Assembly (NCBI GenBank): GCA_900102115.1
Contig: FNAW01000003.1
Location: forward strand, 372,001-436,000
Direction: 5' to 3'
Length of the DNA: 64,000 bases
From: Blastococcus fimeti
GTDB lineage: Bacteria; Actinomycetota; Actinomycetes; Mycobacteriales; Geodermatophilaceae
The notes beneath the pieces are model-generated. The model did not search any database. It worked only from the letters and a program-made list of their open reading frames with translations, and was not told the DNA's origin. Position numbers and translations under genes: made by a program. Shown one piece after another: positions 27,953 through 37,072 of this stretch; position 1 is the first letter of the stretch, and every line of letters begins with the position of its first letter.

Positions 27953-29104
27953 TCAGACGGGGTTGCCCTTCGGGCCGGCGGTCGGGCCCTCGTCGGCGTT
28001 GCCGCCGCTGGTGAAGGGCTGCGGCGCGTCGGTGCCGTTGACCGTCTCGCCGTCCGGGCCGTCGCCGTCGACGAGCTGCGCGTCCCGGACGCCCATGTCG
28101 GACTCGTTCGGGGCGGAGTCGCCGGACTGGTCGGCGGTGGAGACGGCCTTGCTGGAGTTCTCGGGGAAGCTGGGCACGGGGTCCTCTCGGTAGCTGGGCA
28201 CCGGGCCGTCGCCCGCGGGCGCGGGGGTCCAGTCATCGGTCTTCCTGCGGCGGAGGACGACGAACGCCGCCGTACCCAGCACCAGGGCCCCGAACACCCA
28301 CGTCCAGCGACGGCGCGGCTCCGGCTCGATCCCGGCCTTCCGCTTGACCGTCTTCGCCGTGGCCAGCGCTGCCTTCTCGAACTCGCGGTGCTTCTTCCCC
28401 GCGTTCTTGCGGGCCTTCTTGGCGGCCTTGCGTGCCTTGCGGCCGGACTCGGCGGCAGCCGCCGCGAGCTCGGCCCGGCGCGCGTCGAGTTCGCTGCGGG
28501 CGCTGTCGACACCGGCGACGAGCGTCTCGCGGGCGCTCTCCAGGGCCGGCGACACGGCGCCGCGGGCGGCGGCCACCTTCGGCGTCGCGTACGCGAGCGC
28601 GGCCACCTGGGCGGCCTCGAGCCGCGGGACGACGTCGTCCTTGAGCGTCTTCTGCGCGGCCTCGACCCGGGGGCCGAGGTCGGCGGCGGCGCGGGCCGCC
28701 GCGTGCTGCGCGGCGGTCACCGCCGAGGCGACCCGCGGTGCGGCCGCGTCACGGGCCGCCTCCACGCGGGGCGCCAGGTCGGCCGCGGCCTTCGCGGCGG
28801 CTGCCTGGGCGGCGTCCAGGCGGGGCGCCAGGGCGTCGCGCGCGGCCTCCACCCGGGGCGCGAGGGTGTCGCGGGCGCTCGCCACGGCCGGGGCCGCGGC
28901 GGCGACGGCGGCCGCGACCTTGGGGACGACGGCCTCCCGGGCCGCCTCGTATGCGGGTGTGGCTGCCTCACGGGCCGCCGCCACCCGGGGGCTCACCTGC
29001 TCTGCGGCGAGCCGACCTGCCTGGGTGGCCGCCACCCCGAGGTGGGTGAAGCCCTCCTGCAGTTCGGCGCCGATGACCTGACCGCGCGTCTTCTTGCGGA
29101 ACAC
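27953..29104 (-). CDS. Alanine-rich protein with Pro-punctuated 11-residue repeats and one membrane helix
   Basis: A 383-aa protein starting at GTG 29104 with GGAGG 8 bp upstream. From residue ~38 to ~206 it consists of about a dozen 11-residue units of pattern x-P-x-V/L-x-x-A-x-x-x-x, such as [33 protein letters not shown] and [12 protein letters not shown] Lys/Arg-rich stretch follows ([18 protein letters not shown], ~220-240), then one helix at ~267-284 ([18 protein letters not shown]) and an acidic, disordered ~95-residue tail. Pro-punctuated 11-mers resemble apolipoprotein-type lipid-binding helices and LEA-like proteins. Function unknown; relation to actinobacterial DUF5324-type proteins is possible. 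Confidence 0.75.
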   Translation of the reverse strand: MFRKKTRGQVIGAELQEGFTHLGVAATQAGRLAAEQVSPRVAAAREAATPAYEAAREAVVPKVAAAVAAAAPAVASARDTLAPRVEAARDALAPRLDAAQAAAAKAAADLAPRVEAARDAAAPRVASAVTAAQHAAARAAADLGPRVEAAQKTLKDDVVPRLEAAQVAALAYATPKVAAARGAVSPALESARETLVAGVDSARSELDARRAELAAAAAESGRKARKAAKKARKNAGKKHREFEKAALATAKTVKRKAGIEPEPRRRWTWVFGALVLGTAAFVVLRRRKTDDWTPAPAGDGPVPSYREDPVPSFPENSSKAVSTADQSGDSAPNESDMGVRDAQLVDGDGPDGETVNGTDAPQPFTSGGNADEGPTAGPKGNPV

Positions 29105-29121
29105 GAGCTGCACCTCCGAAT

Positions 29122-29138
29122 TGATCGCTTGGCGATCA
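29122..29138. promoter_or_regulatory. Inverted repeat in the leader of the 11-mer repeat gene
   Basis: TGATCGC-TTG-GCGATCA, a perfect 7-bp inverted repeat, ends 18 bp before the GTG start on the minus strand, just upstream of the RBS. It could be an operator or a leader hairpin near the ribosome site. Confidence 0.35.
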
Positions 29139-29220
29139 TCCTGCCCGGTCGGGCGGCTGAGCACACCCTCGGCACCCACGTGGGAGGGCGGAGCGGCCCC
29201 GGTGTGGCTAGCGTCGCACC

Positions 29221-30150
29221 GTGCAGCTCCGCATCTTCACCGAACCGCAGATGGGCGCCACCTACGACGACCTGCTCGCCGTGGCCCGGCGCACCGAGGA
29301 GACCGGCTTCGACGCCTTCTTCCGGTCCGACCACTACCTGACCATGGGCGGCGACGGCCTCCCCGGCCCGACCGACGCGTGGCTCACCCTCGCCGGCCTG
29401 GCGCGGGAGACCAGTCGCATCCGGCTCGGCACGCTCATGACCGCAGGCACCTTCCGGCTGCCCGGGCCGCTGGCGATCTCCGTCGCCCAGGTCGACCAGA
29501 TGAGCGGCGGGCGCGTCGAGCTCGGCATCGGCGCGGGCTGGTTCGAGCAGGAGCACGCCGCCTACGGCATCCCGTTCCCGTCGCTGGGCGAGCGGTTCGA
29601 CCGGTACGAGGAGCAGCTGGCGATCATCAGCGGCCTCTGGGGCACCCCGGCGGGGGAGACCTTCGACTTCGCCGGCCACCACTACCAGGTGGCCGGCTCC
29701 CCGGCGCTGCCCAAGCCGGTCCAGGACGGCGGCATCCCGATCCTGGTCGGCGGCGGCGGGAAGAAGCGGACGCCGCGGCTGGCCGCGCGGTACGCCGCCG
29801 AGTTCAACGTGCCGTTCATGTCCGCCGAGGACAACGCGCGGCTCTTCGCCGGGGTCCGCGCGGCGTGCGACGAGGCGGGTCGCGACCCGTCGTCGCTGGT
29901 CTACAGCTCGGCGCTGGTGCTGTGCGTCGGCCGGGACGACGCCGAGCTGGCCCGCCGCGCGGCGGCCATCGGCCGCGACGTCGAGGAGCTGCGGGCCCAC
30001 GGCGTCGCAGGCACGCCGGCCGAGGCCGTCGACATCCTCGGCCGCTACGCCGAGGCGGGCGCCCAGCGGGTGTACCTGCAGGTGCTCGACCTCTCCGACC
30101 TCGACCACCTGGACCTGGTGGCGGGCGAGGTGGCGCCGCAGCTGGGCTGA
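29221..30150 (+). CDS. LLM-class F420-dependent oxidoreductase
   Basis: A 309-aa TIM-barrel luciferase-like protein. RLGTLMTAGTFRLPGPLA, ELGIGAGWFEQEH, and PILVGGGGKKRTPRLAARYA are hallmarks of the F420 group (TIGR03560-like). Such enzymes reduce or oxidise diverse substrates with F420; the substrate here is unknown. GTG 29221 is directly at the conserved start QLRIFTEP. It is divergent from the 11-mer repeat gene and converges with the GGDEF-EAL gene 10 bp away. Confidence 0.88.
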   Translation: MQLRIFTEPQMGATYDDLLAVARRTEETGFDAFFRSDHYLTMGGDGLPGPTDAWLTLAGLARETSRIRLGTLMTAGTFRLPGPLAISVAQVDQMSGGRVELGIGAGWFEQEHAAYGIPFPSLGERFDRYEEQLAIISGLWGTPAGETFDFAGHHYQVAGSPALPKPVQDGGIPILVGGGGKKRTPRLAARYAAEFNVPFMSAEDNARLFAGVRAACDEAGRDPSSLVYSSALVLCVGRDDAELARRAAAIGRDVEELRAHGVAGTPAEAVDILGRYAEAGAQRVYLQVLDLSDLDHLDLVAGEVAPQLG

Positions 30151-30160
30151 ACGGCCGGGG

Positions 30161-32458
30161 TCAGCGGACCGGGTCGAGATCCCCCGGGACGAGCAGGTGC
30201 CGGGGGGCCTCGAGCCAGGCGAGGAAGTCGTCGACCGCCATCGGCCGGGCGATCGCGTAGCCCTGGGCGATGTCCGCCCCGAGCTCCCGCAGGGCCGCCC
30301 CGCCCGCGGCGTCCTCCACGCCCTCCACGACGAGCCGCAGCCCGAGGTCGTGGGCCAGTGCCACCGTGTGCCGCACGATCGCAGCGGCGCGGGGGTCGGT
30401 CGTGACGTCGGCCGTGAGACTGCGGTCGAGCTTGAGCTCGTCGGCGGGCAGCGTGCGCAGGTAGGCCAGCGAGCTGTACCCGGTGCCGTAGTCGTCGATC
30501 GAGGTGCGCACGCCGAGCCGGCGCAACTCGGCGAGCACCTCCCGGCCGCGCTCGGGGTCGGCCATGAGGGTGTCCTCGACCAGCTCCAGGGTGAGCGCCC
30601 GGGCTGGCAGCCCGTGCCGGGCCAGGGCCTGCACGACCTTGCCCGGCAGGTCCGGGTCGGTGACGTTGGCCGCCGACAGGTTCACCGACACGGGCACCTC
30701 GCGGGTGTCCCACCAGCGGGCCGCGGCGGTCAGTGCGAGGTCCAGGACGACGTCGGTGAGCGGGCGGAGCAGCCCGGCCCGTTCCGCGGCGGGCAGCAGC
30801 TCGGCCGGGGAGAGCAGCCCGCGGACGGGATGCGCCCAACGGACCAGGGCCTCCGCACCGACGACCCGGCCGTCCTCGCAGGCGACCTGCGGCTGCAGGT
30901 GGATGAGCAACTCGTCCCCGGTGAGGGCGGTGCGGAGCTCCTCCATGGTCTGCAGCCGGTCACCGGTGCCGCCGTGCGGGTCGGGCACGTAGACGTTCAC
31001 GCCCTCGCGGCCGGCCTTCGCCGCGTACATGGCGACGTCGGCGCAGCGGAGGAGCTCCTGCACCGAGGCGGCCGGCACCGGTGCCGTCGCGACGCCGATG
31101 CTCACCCCCACGTGCAGCCGCACCCCGTCGACGACGAAGGGCTGCAGCAGCAGGTCGCGCAGTTCCTCGGCCCGGGCGCGGGCGGCGTCGACGCCGGTGT
31201 CGGGCAGCAGGACGGCGAACTCGTCACCGCCGAGCCGGGCGAGCAGGTCACCGGCGCGCAGCCGGGCGGTCAGCCGCGGCCCGATCTGCCGCAGGAGCTG
31301 GTCGCCGGCGCTGTGGCCCAGGCTGTCGTTGACCTCCTTGAAGCCGTCGAGGTCGAGCAGCAGCAGGGCGGCGGGGCGCTGCGACGTCGTCGTCGCCAGC
31401 ATCTGCTCCCCGGCCTCGTGCAGCACCCGGCGGTTGGGCAGCCCGGTCAGCTCGTCGGTGCGGGCCTGCAGGTTCACCTCGTGGAAGGCGCGGACCTCAC
31501 GGAAGGTGACGGCGGTGCGCGCGGCGGCGGCCAGTGCGCAGCCGACCGCCAGCCAGGCGGCGGCGACCGGCAGGTCCCCCGCCCAGCCGACCGCGAGGAC
31601 GACCAGGCCGGCCACGTTGCACACCGCGGGCAGCGCGAGCAGCCGCCAGCCCAGCCGCTCGCGGGGAGCTGCGGCGGTACCTGCGGCCCGCGGCTGCGCC
31701 AGGTGCGCCGTCAGCGTCGCCACCACGACGCCCAGCACCCAGAAGGCGTCGGTGGGACCGCCGTCGACGTACGTGCCTGAGACCGTCCGGGTGAAGAGGG
31801 AGAGGTCGGCCACCAGCAAGCAGCCGAGCGCGAGGCTCATCAGGGCCAGCGTGCGGTCCAGCCGCACCCCGAGGATCGAGCCCACGGCGACCAGGAGCGC
31901 CAGCATGAGCACGTCGGACACGGGGAGCGTCAGGTTGACCAGCTCGACGGCGGGGCGGCCGGCGGTCGGGTCGAGATAGGGGCCGATGACGAAGGCGACG
32001 CCGACGGCGAGGGTCCCCAGGGCCCCGATGAGCCCGTCGAGCCACATGCTGGGGTGGAAGCGGGCGACCCGGGACCGGATGAACCCGACCATCGCCACGT
32101 AGAGCAGGAGATAGCTGATCAGCGCGCCGGCGTCGACCAGCAGCGGGTAGGGCTCGTTTCCCTGCAGCCCGGCGGCCGGTGTGCGGATCAGGTTGGACGT
32201 CAGCGAGAGCAGCAGCGCGCAGGACAGCGCCCGCCAGGCCATCTGCTCGGCGGGCACCCGGCGGGAGGCCAGCCAGGCGGCGGGGACGGCGGCGAGGTAG
32301 GCGAGGTTCGCGAGCACGATGTCGTACGTGCGGTCCCAGGCCGCTCCGTCCGGCCGGGGGCCGATCCCGGTCGCGTACAGCGCCAGCGCGAGCAGCGCGA
32401 AGGCCGGGAGGGCCCGCTGCCGGTGGGCTCCCACCGTCGTCGCACCGTGCGTGGTCAC
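30161..32458 (-). CDS. Membrane GGDEF-EAL cyclic-di-GMP enzyme
   Basis: A 765-aa protein. About nine hydrophobic helices fill residues ~18-310. The GGDEF domain (about 335-490) keeps ARLGGDEF and an I-site RAGD five residues before it. The EAL domain (about 505-755) keeps EALVRW, ELVEDTL, SIDDYGTGYSS, ELKLD and VVEGVED. All catalytic residues I can check are intact, so it could both make and break c-di-GMP. The N-terminal membrane sensor has no named motif. GTG start. Regulatory output in this organism is unknown. Confidence 0.93.
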   Translation of the reverse strand: MTTHGATTVGAHRQRALPAFALLALALYATGIGPRPDGAAWDRTYDIVLANLAYLAAVPAAWLASRRVPAEQMAWRALSCALLLSLTSNLIRTPAAGLQGNEPYPLLVDAGALISYLLLYVAMVGFIRSRVARFHPSMWLDGLIGALGTLAVGVAFVIGPYLDPTAGRPAVELVNLTLPVSDVLMLALLVAVGSILGVRLDRTLALMSLALGCLLVADLSLFTRTVSGTYVDGGPTDAFWVLGVVVATLTAHLAQPRAAGTAAAPRERLGWRLLALPAVCNVAGLVVLAVGWAGDLPVAAAWLAVGCALAAAARTAVTFREVRAFHEVNLQARTDELTGLPNRRVLHEAGEQMLATTTSQRPAALLLLDLDGFKEVNDSLGHSAGDQLLRQIGPRLTARLRAGDLLARLGGDEFAVLLPDTGVDAARARAEELRDLLLQPFVVDGVRLHVGVSIGVATAPVPAASVQELLRCADVAMYAAKAGREGVNVYVPDPHGGTGDRLQTMEELRTALTGDELLIHLQPQVACEDGRVVGAEALVRWAHPVRGLLSPAELLPAAERAGLLRPLTDVVLDLALTAAARWWDTREVPVSVNLSAANVTDPDLPGKVVQALARHGLPARALTLELVEDTLMADPERGREVLAELRRLGVRTSIDDYGTGYSSLAYLRTLPADELKLDRSLTADVTTDPRAAAIVRHTVALAHDLGLRLVVEGVEDAAGGAALRELGADIAQGYAIARPMAVDDFLAWLEAPRHLLVPGDLDPVR

Positions 32459-32549
32459 CCTGCCGTGATCGGCAGCTCCGGAACCCGGCAGAACTGTTTC
32501 GGACGGTTACGACCAGTACGGGTGAGACCGGCCCGGCCGCCCGTGTGCG

Positions 32550-33302
32550 TCAGCCGACGGTGGGCGAGGACGCCGCGGGCAGCAGGTCGCCCAGCTCCCG
32601 CCACGACTCGACGACGACGAGCACGCCCGCCTCCTCGAGCTGCCGACGGCGGTCGGCGCGCTCGGCCTCGGGCACGAAGACAACGGTGCCGACGGTCGGG
32701 CACCCGGCGCGGACGGCGGAGGTCGCCCCCGACACGGAGTCCTCGATCGCGAGACCCTCGGCCGGCTCGATGCCCAGCTCGCGACAGGCGTGCAGGTAGA
32801 CCGCGGGGTCGGGTTTGCTGGTCGGCGTGGGGAGGGAGTCCTCGGCGCTGAAGCGGCGCTCCGGCGGGAGCAGCGCTGCGAGTCCGGCCGCCCGGAAGCT
32901 GCCGTCCAGCCGGGTCAGGGCGCTGGAACTGACCGCGGCCAGCGTGAGCCGCCGTCCCGCCGCGGCGAGGACGTCGAGCACCTCCGCATCCGGCTGCAGG
33001 ACGGCGCTCAGATGCGCGGTCACGACCCGCTTCTCCTCGTCCACCCAGTCGTCGAGGTCGGGGGCCTCGACCCCGGAGGCGGCGGCCAGCTCGCGCGCCG
33101 TCGTCCGGAAGTTCTTGCCGGTGAACCGGCTCCGGAGCTCCTCCGGGGTGACCCGGTGGTCGATGCCGTGGGCGGCGAGGAAGCGGTTGGTGACCTCGGC
33201 GGAGGCCTCGAAGGCCGGCGCCTCGGACGGGACGAGGGTGTCGTCGGCGTCGCAGAGCAGCGCGCGGAGACCGGCGAGCCGTTCGGGCTGGATAGCGGTC
33301 AT
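32550..33302 (-). CDS. HAD-superfamily phosphatase (beta-phosphoglucomutase-like)
   Basis: A 250-aa HAD hydrolase. Motif I is LLCDADDTL with Asp18 and Asp20; a helical cap follows; motif II is AAVSSSALTR; motifs III and IV are SKPDPAVYLHA and IEDSVSG. The cap size fits sugar-phosphate phosphatases of the PGM-like subfamily. ATG 33302 overlaps the stop of the mannitol dehydrogenase gene (ATGA). That coupling suggests it acts on a phosphate related to the polyol or ketose handled by its partner (inference). Confidence 0.87.
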   Translation of the reverse strand: MTAIQPERLAGLRALLCDADDTLVPSEAPAFEASAEVTNRFLAAHGIDHRVTPEELRSRFTGKNFRTTARELAAASGVEAPDLDDWVDEEKRVVTAHLSAVLQPDAEVLDVLAAAGRRLTLAAVSSSALTRLDGSFRAAGLAALLPPERRFSAEDSLPTPTSKPDPAVYLHACRELGIEPAEGLAIEDSVSGATSAVRAGCPTVGTVVFVPEAERADRRRQLEEAGVLVVVESWRELGDLLPAASSPTVG

Positions 33303-34828
33303 GCCGGCTGCGACCGCTCGTCGAGGTCAGCCGGTGCCGGCACGGGTGCGGCCTGCTCCACCCGGGCGGCCACGGTGGCCCGGACGCCGCGGTCCTCGAA
33401 CTCGACGAGCAGTGCCTCGACCTCCCGGGCGAACGCCTCGTCCCCCGACAGCCGGCCGAAGACCGAGGCGTCGGCCAGCAGCGGCCGCGGATCGGTGCCC
33501 GCGCCCTGGGCCAGGTCCTGCAGCTCGTCCCGCCGTGCGTCCTCGATCTCCAGCGGCCGGCCCGACTCGTCCTCGCCGCGCAGATACCGGATCCAACCGG
33601 CCACGGCGACCGTGAGCAGGTCGCTCGGCCGGCGCCCGGCCCGCGCCTCGTGCAGCGAGGGGAGCAGGTAGGTCGGCATCTTGCTCGAGCCGCGGCGGCT
33701 GACCCGCTGCAGCCGGTCCGCGATGGCGGGGTTGGCGAAGCGCTCCAGCAGGGTGTCCACGTAGTCCGCGAGGTCGACGCCCTCGGGCCGCGGGAGCAGC
33801 GGGACGACCTCGGCGTGCATCAGTCGGCGCAGGTAGCCGTGGAAGACCGGGTCGGCCACGGTCTCGTCGGTGGTGCCCAGCCCGGCCACCTGGCCCAGGA
33901 AGCCCATCGCGCAGTGGCCGGCGTTCAGCAGGCGGGTCTTCATGAGCTCGAAGTCACCGACGTCGGCGACGTAGCGGACGCCGACGGTCTCCAGCGGAGG
34001 CCGCCCGTTGCAGAACTCGTCCTGCACGATCCACTGCATGAACGGCTCGGTGATCACCGGCCAGCGGTCGTCGACGCCGAAGGTCGCCGCGATCTCGTCC
34101 CGCTGGTCGGGGGAGGTGCGAGGCGTGATGCGGTCCACCATGCTGCTCGGGAACGCGACGTGGTCGGTGATCCAGCGGGCCAGCACCTCATCGCGCAGAC
34201 GGGCGAACCCCACCACGGCGGTGCGTGCGGCGTCGCCGTTGGAGGGCATGTTGTCGCAGGAGAGCACGGTGAACGGCGGCAGGCCGGCGCGGCGCCGGCG
34301 GTCCAGGCCCTCCACCAGGAACCCGAACACCGAGCTCGGTTCCGCGGGGTGCTCGAGGTCGGCGCGGGCCTCGTCGTCGGGCTGGAACTCGCCGGTGTGC
34401 GGATCGACCCGGTAGGCGGTACCGGTGACGGTCATGGTGACCAGCCGGGTCCGCTCGTCGGTGAGCAGCTCGAGGACGCGCTCCGGGTCCTCCGGCGCGT
34501 ACACGTAGTCGACCATCGCGCCGACGACCCGGGCCGCCTCGCCCTCGCCGTCGCGCTCGACGACGGTGAACAGGTTGTCCTGCGGGGCCAGCGCGTCGCG
34601 CATGTTCGCGGAGTGCAGGCCGACGCCGACGACGCCCCAGTCGGTGTGCCCGTTCTCCGCCAGCTCGTCGAAGTACACGAGCTGGTGGGCGCGGCTGAAC
34701 CCCCCCACGCTCATGTGCACGACTGCGGGCGCGAGGGCCGACCGGTCGTAGGTGGGCACCCGGACGGAGTCGGAGTGGTGGGGGAGGGTGTCGTCGTTGA
34801 GCGGTGCGGGCTGCGCGGTGGGGAGCAT
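33299..34828 (-). CDS. Mannitol/polyol 2-dehydrogenase (long-chain)
   Basis: A 509-aa NAD(P)-dependent polyol dehydrogenase of the mannitol dehydrogenase family. N-terminal Rossmann motif VHMSVGGFSRAHQLVYFDEL, then VLSCDNMPSNGD, and the catalytic KTRLLNAGHCAMGFLG in the C-terminal domain, the family's K-x4-N-x2-H pattern. It oxidises mannitol, arabinitol or similar to a 2-ketose, or the reverse. ATG 34828 is the chosen start, without a strong RBS. No sugar transporter or kinase is adjacent, so a biosynthetic or salvage role is as likely as catabolism. Confidence 0.92.
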   Translation of the reverse strand: MLPTAQPAPLNDDTLPHHSDSVRVPTYDRSALAPAVVHMSVGGFSRAHQLVYFDELAENGHTDWGVVGVGLHSANMRDALAPQDNLFTVVERDGEGEAARVVGAMVDYVYAPEDPERVLELLTDERTRLVTMTVTGTAYRVDPHTGEFQPDDEARADLEHPAEPSSVFGFLVEGLDRRRRAGLPPFTVLSCDNMPSNGDAARTAVVGFARLRDEVLARWITDHVAFPSSMVDRITPRTSPDQRDEIAATFGVDDRWPVITEPFMQWIVQDEFCNGRPPLETVGVRYVADVGDFELMKTRLLNAGHCAMGFLGQVAGLGTTDETVADPVFHGYLRRLMHAEVVPLLPRPEGVDLADYVDTLLERFANPAIADRLQRVSRRGSSKMPTYLLPSLHEARAGRRPSDLLTVAVAGWIRYLRGEDESGRPLEIEDARRDELQDLAQGAGTDPRPLLADASVFGRLSGDEAFAREVEALLVEFEDRGVRATVAARVEQAAPVPAPADLDERSQPA

Positions 34829-35001
34829 GTGTGGCGGAACGTCCTCGCGTGCGTGCCGTCGGGGAGTGCCGGACGGCCCGGTGGGAGGCGCACCCGTGCT
34901 GAACGCCGACCGATCCGTGGGATGCCCGCGCCGCAGCGGACGAAACCGTTCCGCAGCGTGACCTCGGGCACGGCGGGACGGTCGCGTCCGGCACCGCTGA
35001 G

Positions 35002-36072
35002 TCAGGAACGGCGGCCCCACGTCAGGGCGTGCATCGGCGTGAGCGACGCCGTCCCCAGGTCGGTGAAGCCGTGGCGGGTGAGCAGCTCGTCGTAGGCGGC
35101 CCGGGGGAGGAGCTGGTCGTCGATCTGGGCCTCGAAGAACTGGATGCCGCTCATGATCCGGCCCGGAACCGCCCGCAGCCCCTCGTCGGTGTCCGGGAAG
35201 GGGAAGTCGGAGATCACGAACCAGCCGCCGGGCTCGAGGGCGGCGCGCACGTTCTGCGTGACCCGGTCGATGTCGCGGCACTCGTGCATGGAGATGTTGT
35301 TGACGACGAGCGTCGCCGGCCGGTCGAGGGTCATGTCCTCGAGCGCGCTGTGCACCAGCGAGACGCGATCGGCGACGCCGGCGTCCGCGATCCGGGCGCG
35401 GGCCCGGTCGATCGAGTGCGCGTCGCCGTCCACGCCGGTCACCGTGCACCGCGGGTAGGTGGTGGCCAGCCGGACCGTCCCCACGCCGGCACCGCACGCG
35501 GTGTCGACGACGGCGCACCCCGCGGTGAGCCGCTCGGCGAGCCCGGGCACGCGCTCGAGGCCGCCCGGCACGAGCCGGGTGTAGAACGGCGTGCCCGTGC
35601 CGGCGACGGCGGCGATCCACTCCGGGCTGGTGTCCTCCCACCACATGCGCTCGCCGGACGTCAGCGAGGCCTCGAAGCGCCCGAACATCTCCGGCGCCTC
35701 GGCGACGCCGAACACCCCGCCGACGAAGGCGGGGGAGGTGCTGTCGAGCAGCAGGGTGGCCATGTGGTCGCCCAGCCGGAAGCCCTCGCCGTCCCGTTCC
35801 AGGATGCCTGCGCCGAGCGCCGCCCGGCACCAGACGGCGACGTAGAAGGGGTCCATGCCGAGGGCGTCGGCCAGGTCGTCGGCCGTGGCGGGCGCCGCGG
35901 CCAGTCGCCGGATCAGGCCGGTGCGCAGCCCCATCGACACGGTGCGCGCGCCCATGTAGCCCGCGATGAGCGACAGCACCTTCGGGGCGGTGTCGGCGAG
36001 GGTGGCCGTTCCCTCGGTGGGGGTTGCCGGGGTGGGGATGGTCGGCGCGGCGTCGGTGCGGCTCGTGGTCAT
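35002..36072 (-). CDS. O-methyltransferase-type SAM enzyme with winged-helix dimerisation domain
   Basis: A 356-aa protein. Residues ~35-110 form a winged-helix dimerisation domain (LIAGYMGARTVSMGLRTGL), and ~175-340 a class I methyltransferase with VVDTACGAGVGTVRL, VTGVDGD and LEPGGWFVISDFPFPD. This arrangement is typical of small-molecule O-methyltransferases and similar enzymes. ATG 36072. It is divergent from an HxlR regulator across a 180-bp gap, so that regulator is its likely controller. Substrate unknown. Confidence 0.85.
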   Translation of the reverse strand: MTTSRTDAAPTIPTPATPTEGTATLADTAPKVLSLIAGYMGARTVSMGLRTGLIRRLAAAPATADDLADALGMDPFYVAVWCRAALGAGILERDGEGFRLGDHMATLLLDSTSPAFVGGVFGVAEAPEMFGRFEASLTSGERMWWEDTSPEWIAAVAGTGTPFYTRLVPGGLERVPGLAERLTAGCAVVDTACGAGVGTVRLATTYPRCTVTGVDGDAHSIDRARARIADAGVADRVSLVHSALEDMTLDRPATLVVNNISMHECRDIDRVTQNVRAALEPGGWFVISDFPFPDTDEGLRAVPGRIMSGIQFFEAQIDDQLLPRAAYDELLTRHGFTDLGTASLTPMHALTWGRRS

Positions 36073-36252
36073 CGGGAGCTCCGGGAGGAGAGGGAGGTGG
36101 ACGTCCACGACGCTCCCGCGCCCGCTCGGTCGGCGGCCAGTGCTGGATCTGTACCGGACCGCCACCGGATCCGTACTCCCGCGACGATGGCCCTTCCGGC
36201 GCCGGAGCGGCGGTCCTACGGTCGGACCGTCCCCGTGGACGGGAGGGGTGCC

Positions 36253-36951
36253 ATGCCCTCGCAGTACGGCCAGTTCTGCCCGGTGGCCAAGGCGATGGAG
36301 CTCCTCGACGAGCGCTGGACGCTGCTCGTCGTCCGGGAGCTGATGCTGGGCAGCCGGCACTTCAACGCGCTGCGGCGCGGGGTGCCGCGGATGTCACCGG
36401 CACTGCTGTCCAAGCGGCTGCAGACCCTGGTGCGGGCCGGCGTCGTCGAGCGCCGGCTGGAGGGCAACCGGGTCAGCTACCGGCTCACCGAGGCCGGCCG
36501 GGAGCTCGAACCGATCGTGGAGGCCGTCGGCCGCTGGGGTGTCCGGTGGATCCCGGAGCTCGGCGACGAGGACCTCGATCCGCACCTGCTGCTGTGGGAC
36601 ATGCACCGCAACGTCGACGTCGAGGCCGTCCCCGACGGGCGGACGGTCATCGCCTTCGTCTTCCCGGAGCTGGCGCCCGCGGTGCGACGGTGGTGGATCG
36701 TCGTCACCGGCGAGGGTGTCGACGTGTGCGACGTTGACCCCGGGGATCCGCCCCGCGTGACGGTCGAGTCGAGCCTGCGGGCGCTCACCCGGCTGTGGCG
36801 CGGCGACGTCGACTGGGCGGCCCTGCAGCGCTCGGGGGAGCTGGTGCTGCGCGGCGGGCCCCAGGCGTGCCGGGCACTGCCGCGCTGGCTCCCGCTGACC
36901 GGCCTGGCCGGCACGCCGAGGCCGCGGCACGCGGCGCCCGTCCCGGTCTGA
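36253..36951 (+). CDS. HxlR-family winged-helix regulator with C-terminal SCP2-like domain
   Basis: A 232-aa protein. The N-terminal 100 residues are an HxlR wHTH: CPVAKAMELLDERWTLLVVREL, then RFNALRRGVPRMSPALLSKRL-like recognition region and YRLTEAGREL wing. Residues ~120-220 resemble the SCP2/sterol-carrier-like domain often fused to actinobacterial HxlR proteins and may bind a ligand. ATG 36253 follows GGGAGGGG at 36241-36248. HxlR proteins often autoregulate and control divergent genes, here the methyltransferase. Confidence 0.88.
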   Translation: MPSQYGQFCPVAKAMELLDERWTLLVVRELMLGSRHFNALRRGVPRMSPALLSKRLQTLVRAGVVERRLEGNRVSYRLTEAGRELEPIVEAVGRWGVRWIPELGDEDLDPHLLLWDMHRNVDVEAVPDGRTVIAFVFPELAPAVRRWWIVVTGEGVDVCDVDPGDPPRVTVESSLRALTRLWRGDVDWAALQRSGELVLRGGPQACRALPRWLPLTGLAGTPRPRHAAPVPV

Positions 36952-36985
36952 TCGCGAGCCGGACCGCCGGAGTAGCATCCCCTGC

Positions 36986-37021
36986 GTGACCAGGCGGCTC
37001 CTGCTTGCCAGGCCGTGCTGA
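36986..37021 (+). CDS. Leucine-rich leader peptide of leuS (11 aa)
   Basis: GTG 36986 to TGA 37019-37021 encodes MTRRLLLARPC, with three consecutive Leu codons CTC-CTG-CTT at 36998-37006. A TAGCAT hexamer at 36973-36978 could be the -10 element, placing the transcript start almost at the GTG. The peptide's only likely role is to let ribosome stalling sense charged tRNA-Leu. Confidence 0.72.
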   Translation: MTRRLLLARPC

Positions 37022-37046
37022 CCTCCAGACCTCCTGTCAGCACGGC
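37012..37046 (+). promoter_or_regulatory. Pause/antiterminator hairpin of the leuS attenuator
   Basis: GCCGTGCTGAC (37012-37022) pairs with GTCAGCACGGC (37036-37046), an 11-bp perfect stem that includes the end of the leader ORF. A ribosome stalled at the Leu codons would cover its 5' arm and free the 3' arm to pair partly with the terminator stem (around CGTG 37058-37061). Confidence 0.65.
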
Positions 37047-37048
37047 GA

Positions 37049-37072
37049 CCCCTCCTGCGTGAGGGGTTTTTT
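37049..37072 (+). terminator. Intrinsic terminator in the leuS leader
   Basis: CCCCTC and GAGGGG form a 6-bp stem around CTGCGT, followed by six T's (37067-37072). This is the only T-tract terminator recognised in the window and it lies 39 bp before leuS, which marks it as an attenuator. Confidence 0.85.
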
